NCBI GenBank assembly: GCA_021234155.1
Contig: JAJEKV010000014.1
Location: 2,976,190 to 3,040,189, forward strand
Origin: Isoetes taiwanensis
Lineage: Eukaryota; Streptophyta; Lycopodiopsida; Isoetales; Isoetaceae
Length of the DNA: 64,000 nt
Reading direction: 5' to 3'
Every line of letters starts with the position of its first letter. Position 1 is the stretch's first letter. The notes beneath the pieces were generated by a model. It was given only the letters and a program-made list of their open reading frames with translations. It did not search any database and was not told the DNA's origin. Of the stretch, positions 36,879 through 49,590 are shown piece after piece. Position numbers and translations under genes: made by a program.

Positions 36879-37350
36879 ATGAGGAGCATTACAATGGCCA
36901 TCGCTCAACAACCACAGCCATGGCAAAGAAATTTCTTCTTACCCTCCCCATTGTGTTTTTGAAGATTATTTCTTTGGCTTGGACCGCGAAATTTGGCTAA
37001 CAAAACTCAAGGGACCCATGGCTTATGTCTCACCGGGTAAAATTACTAAACTAGTGATTATCAGATCAAATGATTTCAACGCAAACAAATGCAAAAACTT
37101 ACATGATCAAAATGTCACAGAAGAACAGGCATCATCAAGAAGTTTCATTTTCTTATGTCCATCCACACAGTTTTGATCAATTCTATGAACGAGATTTGTG
37201 GTAGGTTCAAGGCGAATAGGTCATCAAACAAATAGTGAATATTTTGGTAATGCTTGGATTCACACGTACAGAACTTGCGGTACTTCGGAGGAAGCATGCT
37301 GGTGTTTAACAATTTGCCCGAACGTCCTCTTATGTGTTCCGCAAGGGGCG

Positions 37351-37794
37351 TCCGTATTTAGAGTCCGGGATGTGGTATTTTCGGACTTTCTTGGTGGTAT
37401 TTCTGGACAACCGTTATCAGCCAGATGGTATTTCCGGCCAAAAAAGGTGGTATTTCCGGCCAAAAAGGGGGTATTTCCGGCCAAAAAGTGGTATTTCTGG
37501 CCAAAAACCAAAGCGCCAAAAGCTAGCTGGCGAGCCTGAAATCTTTAATTCGGATCGTTAGATGCAGCTCCGTGGACGGCTTGAACTGCTTCAAAAGCCC
37601 TTCTAATCACTTTGTCTGCCTCTTTAACGTTAGTTTGATGAAGAGAGGAAGCGATTTGAGCCCAGATAGAGCCGGATTGATCTAAAAATGCCCAAAACAG
37701 GCTTGAAACTGTGAAGTTACAGTGGCTGATAACGGGTGGCCGGAAATACCACAAAAAAAGTCCGGAAATACCACATCCCGGACTCTAAATACGG
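37351..37794. mobile_element. Foldback/MITE-like element with ~73 bp inverted arms
   Basis: The left arm (37351-37423) and the reverse complement of the right arm (37722-37794) share CCGTATTTAGAGTCCGGGAT, then TGTGGTATTT, CGGACTTT, GTGGTATTTC and CCGTTATCAGCCA. The left interior has tandem GGTATTTCCGGCCAAAAA units. No transposase is encoded. Ends and target duplication could not be fixed. Confidence 0.75.
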
Positions 37795-38379
37795 CGGTCC
37801 GTTGAGGACCTGAACTGTGCTACAACAATTTGTAACATGAGATTCTTTTACAACATATATATATTTTAAAGATGACTTCTTCCTACCATTATTCTAAGCC
37901 TCACACCCTTCGCCCAAGTACAGAAATCAGTTTATGGAAACCATGTGCACTGTACCTACTCCTCCACTCTGCCCCGGGGTTGAAATTAGTGGCACATTTT
38001 GAAGAAGTTGTTTAAAGCTCTGCACTAAGAAATTTATATCTGAGTTATGCGATGTTAAGAGTTCTGACATTATTCAAGGAGGCAGTTTGGGCTCATGGCA
38101 TAACACAGACTGGTTAACTACAAAATAGCTTTTGATACATGTTGTTATCTCAAATCCTGGCCCGCCATACTATCTTAGTCATGATTGCTTAGAATCTATA
38201 AGATGTGATTTAGAGTTCTTTTTGGAACATTTCTTATCATCTACAATCTGCAGATCCTTTCGTTTATGCATAGAAAATCTCCGAAGAATAGTTTCTCACA
38301 GAAGCAAGAAGCAGGTACTCATTTTTTAAACCTTAAATTTCTATTATACTATTTAGATGGCAAAGCGGATTTCAGCAGG
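37795..38379. other. Intergenic region
   Basis: AT-rich sequence between the foldback element and the PPR pseudogene. No supported feature was seen. Confidence 0.4.
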
Positions 38380-39830
38380 AGATAACAAAAGGATTCCAAA
38401 TCCAAACAGCATGTTCCTGCTAAGATGGGCCATGTTATGCTATTTGTGAAATCTTTTGGCGCATATACTAAATGTCTAAGCACAAGCATTGCCTGGAAGC
38501 TGTTTGACAAATTGGTATTTTCCATAGTGTGATTGTTGGTTATACAGATAATGGAGTAGGAATGAAGACATTGTAACTTTTTCAGCAAATTGACAATGAA
38601 GATTGCAACTCTTGAATTGGGTAAGCAGATTATCTGTATAGTATCTGCACTGTATAAGTAATGCCACCATGTGCATCCAAGATAGGCATTGGGCTATCAA
38701 AACAGCCACAAAATCTGAATTCAAAGATGGGTCTATATTAATGGCAAGCTGGAACAAATCTGATCTTTGAAAAGTAATCTTTGCAAATCTTTGGGCAAGC
38801 TTTCTGCCACACAGCAAATTTGAGCATCGAAATCTGGTCTCATGGAATACGTTCCTTTTAGGTTATGCCCAACATGGTCAGTTTAAGGATGCCATCTTGC
38901 TCTGTCAGCAAATGCCTCAAAGAGATGTGATTTCAAGTACTATTATGATAGGACTATATGCACAACATGGTGAGCTTAAGGATGCTATGAGAGTGTTTAA
39001 AGAAATGCCTCAGCGTCACGTTCCTTCATGGAATGCTATACTTTCTGCTTATGCACAACATGGTCATGTCAAGGAGGCTCTCCATCTTTTTCAAATGATA
39101 CCAAAGCAAAATGTTCTCTCATGGACTTCCATGATTATAGTCTATGCCCAGCAGGGGAAGATAGCACATGCTCAAGAATGCTTTGAACAAATGTCCCAAC
39201 ATGATGTGGTTTCTTGGAATGCCATGCTTTTTGCGTACTTTCAGAGTGGACACATGGAAGATGCACTCCAATTATTTGATCGAATGCCTAAAAGAGATAT
39301 AGTTTCATGGAACACGATTTTGACAGGATTTATCCAACAAGACAAAATCCAGGAGGCCCAACATACATTTGATAAGATGCCCCAACATAATGTAGTTTCT
39401 TGGAATGCTATGATTACAATGCATGGCAGGCAAGAGCAGTTGTTGAAAGCTATAGAGATTTTCAAAGAAATGCCTCAGCGGGATATAGTTTCTGGAATGC
39501 TTTGCTTACTGCTCAGGCTCTTCCAAGGGCAACTCGCCATCCAAATCTTTGAGAAAATGCCCGAATATGACACGGTTTCATGATTTCATTATATTGTCAG
39601 CGAGGGCAGCTTGAGGAGGCATTGGAACTTTTTCAGCTAATGCCTGAAAAAGTTGTGTATCATGGATTGCTTCAGTTGTTGGACATGTCCATGAAGGACT
39701 GCTGGCAGAAAGCGTCCAATATTTTATCCAGATGCAACATGAACATATGAAAAGTGACAGGTTTACCCTTGTTAACATGATTGATGTGCATTCTGTAGAG
39801 GCATCTAGAGCTAAAGCAAAGCTCTGAGGA
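38380..39830 (+). pseudogene. PPR protein pseudogene with a long intact core
   Basis: Pentatricopeptide repeat proteins of land plants bind organellar RNA. An open frame without stop from 38771 to 39583 encodes consecutive 31-residue motifs with the phrase (M)PQ(R/H)DVVSWNA.. and AY.QHG...EA...F, typical of tandem S-type repeats of the PLS class. There is no initiator Met near the upstream stop at 38768. Upstream (38480-38770), further PPR pieces such as VIVGYTDNGVGMKTL appear in broken frames. Downstream, after 39583, the repeats continue in other frames (QRGQLEEALELFQLMPEK, then MQHEHMKSDRFTLVNMID). Frameshifts on both sides and the missing C-terminal E/DYW domain support a pseudogene. Confidence 0.85.
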
Positions 39831-40221
39831 TTAGGTGTTATGTTCTGTTGTCCTTACCATTGTTACATACACTGCAACCGATAATTATAAGCATAAAATG
39901 CTTTCTTCTAACAAGTTTCTTTTTCTATTTTGAGAACTTCAGCGGCCATTAACACTTGAATTTTGTATTGTTGTCATGTTCAATAAGAAATACGTTCTAT
40001 TAGTTCTATCAGAGCAATCATGACTATTGAATTGCAAATGTAAATGTTGCTAATATGAAGTGAATTTGGTTGATCATTCCGTGAAATAAAAAATATGATG
40101 TTCTATCACAACCACCATGACTATTGAAACGCATAATGAAAATGTTCTATCACAACCACCATGATTATTGAAACGCATACTTGACTACTGAAATGCATCC
40201 TTATATTATGGGGTATTATGG
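39831..40221. other. Intergenic with a 45 bp tandem pair
   Basis: A unit containing GTTCTATCACAACCACCATG and ATTGAAACGCATA is repeated at about 40100-40185. Nothing else was recognised. Confidence 0.45.
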
Positions 40222-40578
40222 GTTATTGAAGATGAAAGCCATACTCTTCTGAGTTGCCCTGCTTTTGAGATAGTTCGGAATCATTTTTCGACCTTAGCAT
40301 TCCATTCCACGCTTCCACAACTTCTCAGCGCACCATCTGTGCATGACTTGACATTATATATACTTGAGGTTCTAGATAAACGTCTGCAATTACTGAGCCC
40401 TCAGTAGTCATTATCTAAGCTTGTCTAGTATCATCATTACTGCAAAGGTTTTTCCCTTGAAAACCTTTCGAGGCAGGGGTTTTTTAATCCTAGTAGTAAT
40501 GATTGTACTAGCCCATTGTATGGGTCCCATGACCTATTGGTCTTCGTGGACGTTAAAAAAACTATTCTATTCTATTCC
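40222..40578 (+). mobile_element. LINE 3' end (5'-truncated non-LTR retrotransposon)
   Basis: From 40228 the sequence encodes EDESHTLLSCPAFEIVRNHF and ends at TAG 40405-40407. The E..HTLL.CP.F...R pattern is the C-terminal zinc-knuckle-like motif seen after the reverse transcriptase in plant LINEs. A short 3' region follows, ending GACGTTAAAAAAA then ATTCTATTCTATTC. A near-identical ~28 bp word with GCATCC.TATATTATGGGG occurs on both sides (about 40189 and 40599) and may be a long target duplication. Confidence 0.75.
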
Positions 40579-43500
40579 TTCGCTGCATAACTATTGAATT
40601 GCATCCCTATATTATGGGGTATTCCTTGCTGCATACATTGCATAATAAGTGCTAATGAATAAGTGCTAATGGACGTTAGTGAATCCTTCAAAGTCGGGCT
40701 TATTCTCGTAAAACTGGAAGTCATCTAATATAGATGCCTTGGATGGGTAGCTTTTAAATATCTTAAGCATTTCAATACCCTAACTTGTTGATGTGTCCCC
40801 AAATGAATCAAATTAGAACCCACAGACAGAAGGGAAAAGCAGATAAGGATGCGAAGCTACCTCTTGTGTGTCCTTATTATGAAAGAACATATGTTTTATC
40901 ATCTAATGCCATCACCCAAAGTTTTCATATGCAGAACTAGAAAGTCGTCATGTTACTCCAAGGATCAAAACATCTCTCCATGGACTAAAGGTAGCTAAGT
41001 TTATCCCAAGTCTCTGCAAATGCATCAGAACATTCAGGATAAACTATAAGGGTAATGTGTAATATTTTACAACCAAATATGCTCTCTTTCCATGTTTGAA
41101 CTCATTCTGGGATGTAATAAAATATTGCAGGTTCCTCTAACCATCAAGTCTCCATTGCCGCAAGCCATTTAGGATAATGTGAGAGGCGAAGCAATATATG
41201 CGATCATGGTTTTCTTGATCTGCATAAAGGGAAAGGCATCATCAACTAATCATTTCTCTATATAGAAAAGCATGTCACTATCCGATATAAAGTACTGAAG
41301 CCATAACATAAAGCCGAAAATGCAGTCAAAGTTCCTAAAGTAAGATACAATTCAAGCTGTTATGGGCTTGCGGTCTGAGTTGATGCAGACGATTGACCCA
41401 AATCCCTACTTCTTGCTGTATAGGCTACAACATATTGTAACAATGACATTTGGTTTTCCATTAATATGTTAAATGCTTTCCGCATGTTGTTAAATTTCCT
41501 GATGGTTTGTACTCACAATTAACTGGCACCAACCAACTTAAACGTGCATATTAGAAATAGCAAATCACGTATACGTGCATATTAGAAATGGAATTACTAC
41601 ATTAGCAAATCACTTAAACACGCATATTCGAAATGGGATTGTTATATTAGCAAAACACGAATTAATTCTTTTTTACCATTGGGTATTCTATTCTTAATAT
41701 TTGTATGCATGAAAATAATCATGTATTCATACAGGCCCTGTACAATATCCATTACTAATTTAACTACACAAAGCATTCTTCATGAATGGCTAATGTGTTT
41801 TAAACAAAAAAACATGATCACATCAATCCCAATTGGTCTAGGCACTGAGCTTCGCAAACCTCATTTTGGTCCATGTACAATTCATAAACAAAAGAGAACA
41901 AAACAACACAAAACAAAACCTCCCGTTCAAAACATTAATAAGCCTCGACACATGAAATGACCCAACAAGAACCATGAAAACGAAACGTCAACAAGAAACA
42001 TGAAAACACACTCTCGGGCCGCCGGAGGGCAACCCTCCATGCGCAGCACCTTGTTTAACCCTATTACATTGCAACTTATAAAGAGAGATGATGTGCACCT
42101 ACATGAATATATGCTACTGTCCTATGCTTTGTCATGTGCAAACATGCTAATAAATAATCATGTGGACCAGAGCCAGTGTAAGATTATGTCTTAAGCATTT
42201 CCAATGCACTAGAATTCCAAAGTTTACTGTAAAAGCAAGCATCTAGATATATGAATGGGTGGACTTGTGAAAATGTTCTATTTATGAGATCCAGCTAAAT
42301 AATGCTCGAACCTTTATGATGGTGGAAGTAGACAAGGGACATTGAAGCTATTGCATGCAAACAAAGTTTGGCGATAGACTTTAAGAAGCCAGTATAACAA
42401 CCAACGAATGTCGTCATCTCTAGGGTACACACAACAAAGCACATGCGTGATTGAACTAACCTTGGACATGGTTTCTATTATAATAAATGGCCTACAAAGG
42501 GACCACCTTAAATTTGACCACGTAAACTCCTTCTTTTTAGCTATGAAAATGAGTGCTACCCAAAAACTGTAAATTCTGATATGTAAGATAGGCACCTATA
42601 ACAAATCTGTTACATTTGCACCATATGAAGCTTGAAGACTGGCCATACATTAGAATAAAGGTCTAATGATGCACACCCAGAGCAATGAATGATAGCCGAT
42701 GGAATGGCGAGCAATGCGCCCCGAAAGACAGAGAGATTGCATAGGTAGATAATTGAGAATATTAGGTATGTGTCAATGTGACTATGTCACGAAACCTTTT
42801 ACTTTTTTTTTATTCTTTTAAAGCAAGGGACAGCATCCGACAAGGATGTCATGAACTAAAATGTCTTAACAACAATGACAACCCCCAAACACACGATCTC
42901 TTCAATTAAAAAAAGGTAACAATGACAACTTTTTTCGTGGCTAGAAGGCCGTGGATAAACGTTTTGTCCGTTAAGGAATATTTTACAAGAGTCTGAACAT
43001 ACTCAGCTATGCTGACAATTTGGTAGGATATAAAATAAAATCTATCTATCTATCTATGCGGTGCTCTTTAATGAGCTTGTTTTTTACCCACTTAGTGAGT
43101 TACATTGGAGGCACATATTGTCATGTAATAGTAGGGGACAATCATGCAAGCTTTAGGTATAACATAGAATGCTTTTGTGGGCTTTTACACCTTGTAAGGG
43201 CAAGGTAGTTAGCGAGTTCACTGAGGCCCTTACATGGCATAAAAACCCACAAGAACATCTTATAAAATTTAAAATAGACTTTTGTTAAAATTACGTGCAT
43301 GCGGTAGTAGTATTATAATTTTAAATGATTTAAAAAAAGATGTAATTTACTAGTAATTTCAACAAAAATCCTTTTACATAGCTTATAAATCTAAGCCTAT
43401 AGTCTTGAAAGATCCCCTATTTAAGAGTTGTAAAGGAGAATGACTAAAGCCCAGCTAATTCTGTTAGCTAAATTTAGAGAGGAATGTAAGAGTTCATTCA

Positions 43501-43999
43501 ATCCTCTCGTGAATACGTGTCATAAGTGGCAGTCCGAGGTGGCATCTGCCATCTTCAATGGCGCTCTGTTCTGCAGGCAGCAGAGGAGGGCTGAAGCGAA
43601 TCCACCTCGCCTTTTCTGCCTGCCAATCCTTACCGGATTGGAGGCAGCATTCTTTCCATACCATTTGAATCCTAGGTATCCTCATTTTTCTTCACAATTC
43701 CGCCCCTTTTCCTCCTCAATTCCCCACCTTTTCATCAACCCTTTTGCAGTTTAGATTCACTCTCTTCCTTACCCAACATTACCTTCATGGATTACCCAAT
43801 TTCTTTCTGCTTTTCGGCTCTGCAGAATGGTTAATGGCATTGGCTACGGTGACCATGCTTATGGAAACAGCTGAACTTTTGCATATACACCTCACGGATC
43901 TCGGCTATGGTGGCATTGTTTATATTGAATTTTATGTTGAGCACATGCAGTTGGATATGGTTTTTTCTTCGCATTGTCTAGAGTCCAAGATATGCCAGT
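40579..43999. other. Gene-poor region upstream of RBOH
   Basis: No recognised genes. A triple repeat with CGTGCATATTAGAAAT and TAGCAAATCAC lies at about 41543-41660. A CTATCTATCTATC tail at about 43039-43058 may be another retroposon end. The stretch at 43440-44051 is probably the promoter and 5' leader of the NADPH oxidase gene; open stretches in it lack family motifs. Confidence 0.4.
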
Positions 44000-44051
44000 T
44001 TCCATTTCCAGCAGTTGAATTTGCAACACAAATGGCGTCTGCTGTCTACAG

Positions 44052-47000
44052 ATGATGTTGGGGATGGAGGTGGATCAAGCAACCAACGAGTTTCATCTAA
44101 GGGTACAACACAAGGGGGATACAAATCGTTCGGTCTCGCATGTGGTGCTAGAAATGACCCTAGACGTCGAGACTGAATCACTCAGATTGAAAAAAATATC
44201 TGCACAAAGAGCAGCTTCTGAGGATAGATTATCATTATCACCCCAAGGATCACAGGAATTAAAATCCCCATCATCTAAAGTTATACCGCTTCATTTGTCA
44301 GAGCACGATGTAGCTAGTAGCAGGTCTAACAGCAAAATAGGACGGGCTTTATCTGGAGCGGAGCATGCTCTTGAAAGCCTTAGATTCATCGATAGAAGGA
44401 CAGGATGGAGTAATCGAAAATCCCAATGGGACTTAGTCGAGACTCGTTTTCACAGACTTGCTTCATCAGAAAATACTCTTTCTAAATCAGATTTTGGTGC
44501 ATGCATAGGTTGGTGTTTTTGGTTTTCCTTCTGCCATTTAGAAATACAGGTTCTGACCGCCTCATGCAGGCATGGAGAGTTCTAAGGAATTTGCCGAATT
44601 TTTATTTGATGCTCTTGCACGAAGAAAAGGAAGAGCAAATTTGAGTTTTATAACAAAGGAAGAACTTGAAAGTTTCTGGTTCCAGATTTCTGACAAGGGT
44701 TTCCATTCTCGGTTGCAGCTATTCTTTGACTTGTAAGCTTAAAATTTTGCTATGCTGATAGGTTAATGTTAGCACGTCAGTGTTTGAGCATGATATCACC
44801 TTTTTGGACCAGATGTGACAAAGACTTGGACGGTAGAATTTCCACAGAAGAGGTCAAGGAGGTAACTCTTACAAAAAATTCTTCTATTGGTGTGCACAAT
44901 GTTTTGCTGGGACCTTGTTATACAAATATGTTCAAACTAGGTTCTGAAAATAGCTTTGCCAGATCATTCTGCTGAGTGCTTCTGCAAATCAGTTAAGGAT
45001 TCTAGAAGAGCAAGCTAGCGAATATGCAGCATTGATTATGAATGAACTTAACTGTGATAACCAAGGATATATTGAGGTATCATGTTTAACCAATTGCAAT
45101 ACTATTTGAAATTTAAATTATTAATCCTGCATGTTTCCAGGTGAAACAACTAGAAAACTTGGTGCTTGCTCCAGCACGAATTGGCATGGAAACACCTGAA
45201 GAAGTCAGTGAAGTTCTAGTGCAGCAACCGAGAAAGGACTACTTTGTGTTGCTACCTCACAAATTGAACTGCTATATTCTTGATAATTGGCAACGGATAT
45301 GGGTTATTTCAGCTTGGTTAATGGCAATGATTGGTCTTTTTATCTGGAAATTTCTGCAATATAAGAACAGGGACGCTTTTCAGATAATGGGATATTGTGT
45401 CTGTACTGCAAAGGGTGCTGCCGAAACTTTGAAGTTAAATATGGCCCTTATTCTTTTTCCAGTTTGTAGGGCTACCATTACTTATCTACGCTCCACTTGC
45501 ATAGGATTCTTTCTGCCTTGTGATGATACCATCAATTTCCATAAGGTCTGTCCTTGACATGCATAGGTTATTATCCTGTGTCTTCATTTTAGTGTTTCCA
45601 TTCTCATTTCTTGATTCTGCAGTGGATAGCAGGTGCAATTGCTATCGCTGTGTTGATACATGCAGGGATACATATTGGTTGTGATTTTCCAAGAATTGTT
45701 AATGCTGACGGCACACTATTTGAAAGAACTATTGGTAAAAATTTTCATGGTCATCAGCCATCATTTGGGGAAATATTGATGTCTGTGGAGGGGATAACAG
45801 GGATTTTAATGGTCACATTGATGTCCATAGCATTTCTTCTTGCAAGTCATTGGTCAAGAAGAAACCTTCTTAAGCTTCCATGGCCTCTTCACAGGCTAAC
45901 TGGCTTCAATGCTTTTTGGTATTCGCATCACCTGTTTATGCTGGTCTATATTCTGCTGGTAGTCCATTCTGTGTGCCTCTTTCTCACCAACGATCTAATG
46001 CAGAAGACAGTGAGTCTTCTTTTAATGCTTACATGTGTGTATTTAAACACGTTTCTAAATCACATTTGATATCTATGTAACAGACTTGGATATATGTGGC
46101 TATACCGCTGCTACTTTATGGCAGCGAACGCCTTCTGCGGTTTTTTAGGGCTAGACAATATAGAGTGAACACGATAAAGGTCAGTAGTGTGTTTTCTAAT
46201 TTGCAAAAAGACGTGAAATACTTACATGTTTTGTAGGCAGCAATTTATCCTGGTAATGTTTTGGCATTGCACATGTCAAAGCCACCTGGATTCAAGTACC
46301 AAAGTGGAATGTACATCTTCTTGCAGTGCCCATCAATATCACCATTTGAATGGTTAGCTTATGTCAATATTTCATTCACATGAAGAATCCCTTCCAAGTC
46401 TAGTTTTTATGGACAGGCACCCATTCTCGATCACCTCCGCACCAGGGGATGACTATCTCAGTGTGCATATACGCACTGTAGGAGATTGGACAGAAGAGAT
46501 GAAGAAAACATTCTCAGAGGTTGGCTTGAAGTTGAATATGTTGGTTTTGAGAATCTAGTTTCAATTTTCAAGTGTTTCGTAGGCCATCTTAAACTCTCAA
46601 CAAGGTCACGAAGATGTACCAAAAGAAAGCAAACATGAGAACAGGTACTTGAATGTGCTTGCTCTAAAGTTCAAACAATTGCCTTATTGTTAAGTTAAAT
46701 GTTCTAGGTTTCCTAAACTTGCTATTGATGGACCCTATGGAGCTCCAGCACAAGATTATGCAAAATATGATGTCCTGCTTCTGGTAGGATTGGGCATTGG
46801 TGCAACTCCCTTTATTAGTATCCTGAAAGACATGCTGAACCTAGCAAAATATTCTGAAAGCTTTTCAGTAAGTAGTAGGCCCTCTCTCTGTTATGCTGAT
46901 GATATTTGTCCTTATAGTGCCTGATCTTGTAAGTTACAGGACTCCCATTTTGAGGGAAGCAAATCATTTGAAAGTCCTTGGAGAACTCTGGAGAGCCCAA

Positions 47001-47759
47001 GACGTTTTTTTGATAGTCCAAGAATTATGGATAGTCCAAGGCGATCCACAGAGAGCCCAAGGCGAAGGAGCCGCAAAAACAAGGGGCCAACAAATGCATA
47101 TTTCTATTGGGTTACAAGGGAACAAGGTTCCTTTGAATGGTTTAAAGGGGTAATGAATGAAGTTGCAGAGCTAGACCACCAGGTATGAATTACTGCACAA
47201 TACTATCAAGTTTTAGTTCAAGCTAAAGACTATTTTGCAAGAAATGATAGCAATGTCACATTTGACAGGCAATCATAGAAATGCATAACTACTTGACCAG
47301 TGTCCACGAAGAAGGGGATGTTAGGTCTGCTCTTATAGCAATGGTTCAAGCTTTGCACCATGCAAAAACTGGTGTAGATATTGTTTCAGGAACACGGGTA
47401 GGGAATTCTTCTTTTCTTGGAGAAACAGTGGTTGCATGAGATGCTGATGATGGTTCTGCAGGCCAGGACACATTTTTCAAGACCTAATTGGGTAAAAGTA
47501 TTTATGAGACTTGCAAATTCCCATAAGGGTGCAAAGATTGGTAGGCTGGCTTCTATGTTTATCACATAACTTGCTAAAGCATATATATTGTTTCTATGTT
47601 TCATGCTTGACCTGATACAGTAAATCGGATATTGTTTTACTTTGTCTAGGTGTCTTCTATTGCGGACCATCTCAACTGGCCAAAGAACTAGAAAAATTAT
47701 CAAGGAGATTTTCACAAGAGTCAAACACAAAGTTCGTTTTCCACAAAGAACATTTCTGA
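44052..47759 (+). CDS. RBOH: Respiratory burst oxidase homologue (plant NADPH oxidase), 15 exons
   Basis: Plasma-membrane flavocytochrome that passes electrons from cytosolic NADPH through FAD and two haems to apoplastic O2, giving superoxide for signalling. Exons: 44052-44508, 44570-44732, 44813-44861, 44963-45076, 45141-45545, 45623-46009, 46084-46179, 46237-46352, 46417-46519, 46583-46644, 46708-46867, 46940-47182, 47269-47397, 47462-47540, 47650-47759. All introns are GT-AG and the frame is kept, predicting 890 residues, normal for the family. Visible: two EF-hands ([12 protein letters not shown] ~209; CDNQGYIE ~254), membrane haem histidines ([19 protein letters not shown]...VHS), FAD motif [18 protein letters not shown] motif [11 protein letters not shown], and the end FHKEHF. 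Exon 12 has an unusual run of SPRR-type repeats. The exact start is uncertain: ATGs at 44052, 44055 and 44064 are close, and an AG just before 44052 could be a splice acceptor. Confidence 0.95.
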
Positions 47760-49590
47760 TTCTCAGCAAGATGTAAATAGTGCAGTGTATAGACTTAACG
47801 AGGTGAAGAAGAAAGCAGGAAAAATAAAGTTCAAGTGAGAACAGGACTTGATTGGTGGTTTGCGATGAGAAAGTTACATTGACAGCTTTCTAACAAGTTG
47901 GGTGGTTGATGTGAAAGAAAATTAACAGCTTATATTCTTGTTTGGTGTCCAAAGCCAGCTATGTGCATTTAATTCTCTCAAGGAATGCGGGTCCTCCCAT
48001 CTTTTGGAAATTGGAGGTCAACCACCACTCAACGCTTTTGTTAACTACAACCAAGAATTGTATCTATTTGTAATAAAAAAGACAATATCTATTTATTGCA
48101 TATAGTTGCTCATTGCATTCAGTGCCCTTCAATGTTGGGTGCAATATTTTTTGCAAGGTTAAAATCATTCCGGCTAACGTGACGGATATGTATTTATGGT
48201 CATCCACCATCATGTTGGATGCTTAGAATCCATGAATTCTTTTATAATATCGAGACCTTTGGCTTATCTATATGAGGAATTTATTGCGGCGGTCCAAATT
48301 ATTATGAAGGCAGCCGGAGTTGAAGGTTGTTCAGCGACTAGTAATTGAAATGCATTATGCATCCTTTATGCATCCTTTTTGTCATGATGCATTTTATTCT
48401 AAAGCTAATCTGAAGCCAGCTTTCGTGCATAAAGTCACATCCCTTTTACACAAGCTAATATAAAGCATATATTATAGGCCATTATAGGCCGATGGCTTCA
48501 AAAGCTCAGGAATGAAACCAAGTATCGCTCAGAAGATAGAAGAACTAAGGGGGACAACTAAGGGGGGGAAGATAGAAGAACTACTCAATTCTTTGCTAAA
48601 ATTTATGTTGAACTAGCGCTACAATCATAGAAATCCAAGATGTAACGTCCATCATGGACATATAAAAAACTTTCCATGCGTTTTCTAAACTGCCAACGTT
48701 TACATACATGCCGATTGGCATATTACATAGAAATGAATTTTGTTGACATCCATAAACTAGGATGTTTGCCTGGATACGCTTTCAATGTTTTATGGCTGTT
48801 GGACTACTGTCATTCTTAACTGTTTCATTCGGGCAAAAAGATCAATGGCTTCTCGTTCGTCCTCCTATTGAGCATATCCTGCAATCATTATAGTCAATGT
48901 GAACACATTTTGTTTAGTCATGGATGGGAATAACTGTCCAGTATCATAAACCATTCCACTTACAGTACATACTAATGAGAATATTACTAACATATTCTAA
49001 TCCAATGACCATTTCAAGAGACAAGAATGAAGTTGTTTCCCAATCACAGAGCCTTCAAATTTGTGCAAAAGTGTGAGAAGCAAATGCAGGAATTAAATTG
49101 CTCATTAAGGATTTCACTTCCTGGTTTTTATCAAATCTACAATTTTCCTTCCTTGCACAATACTGGGATTATCCTGCAAGTCATCCTTAAGCAAATTAAG
49201 CATTGAAAGATGATAAGATAAATTGAAAGATATAGACAAAAAGAAATAGATTTCTTCATAAAGAAAGATGGATTTCAACAATGTGGTAATCATCAAGAAA
49301 TGGATAGATCATGCAAAACTACAAATCATTATTTGTGATTTTGGATGTACCTAAATTTTGAAGAATATTATTTTTTGAAGAACTGTGTTATCAATATATT
49401 AAAAGAATGGTGATGTTACAAAGCAAGTGAGGAGGAAGGAGAACTGCCCCAAAGAGACAGTGATACCTCGACACTCCACAACAAACTCACAGAAAAACTG
49501 CAACTCTACTGCTGTACAAACCGACCATCACCATCTACAACACCCAAGAAGTCCCGCCAAATGGCAAACTTCCGCTTTACTACTCCCGGG
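47760..49590. other. RBOH 3' region and intergenic DNA
   Basis: No gene was recognised apart from the PPR relic at 48795-48899. The right end (49586-49590, CCGGG) is the expected left target duplication of the retrotransposon starting at 49591. Confidence 0.45.
48795..48899 (-). pseudogene. PPR-repeat relic
   Basis: The minus strand reads TIMIAGYAQ, one stop, then EDEREAIDLFARMKQLRM, a recognisable PPR motif (TMIAGY.Q.G..EA..LF..M). It is isolated and stop-containing. Confidence 0.65.

Noticed and set aside
43440-43754. 104-codon ORF upstream of RBOH as a separate gene
   Set aside because: No motifs, low-complexity end, and position fits the promoter/leader of the NADPH oxidase gene.
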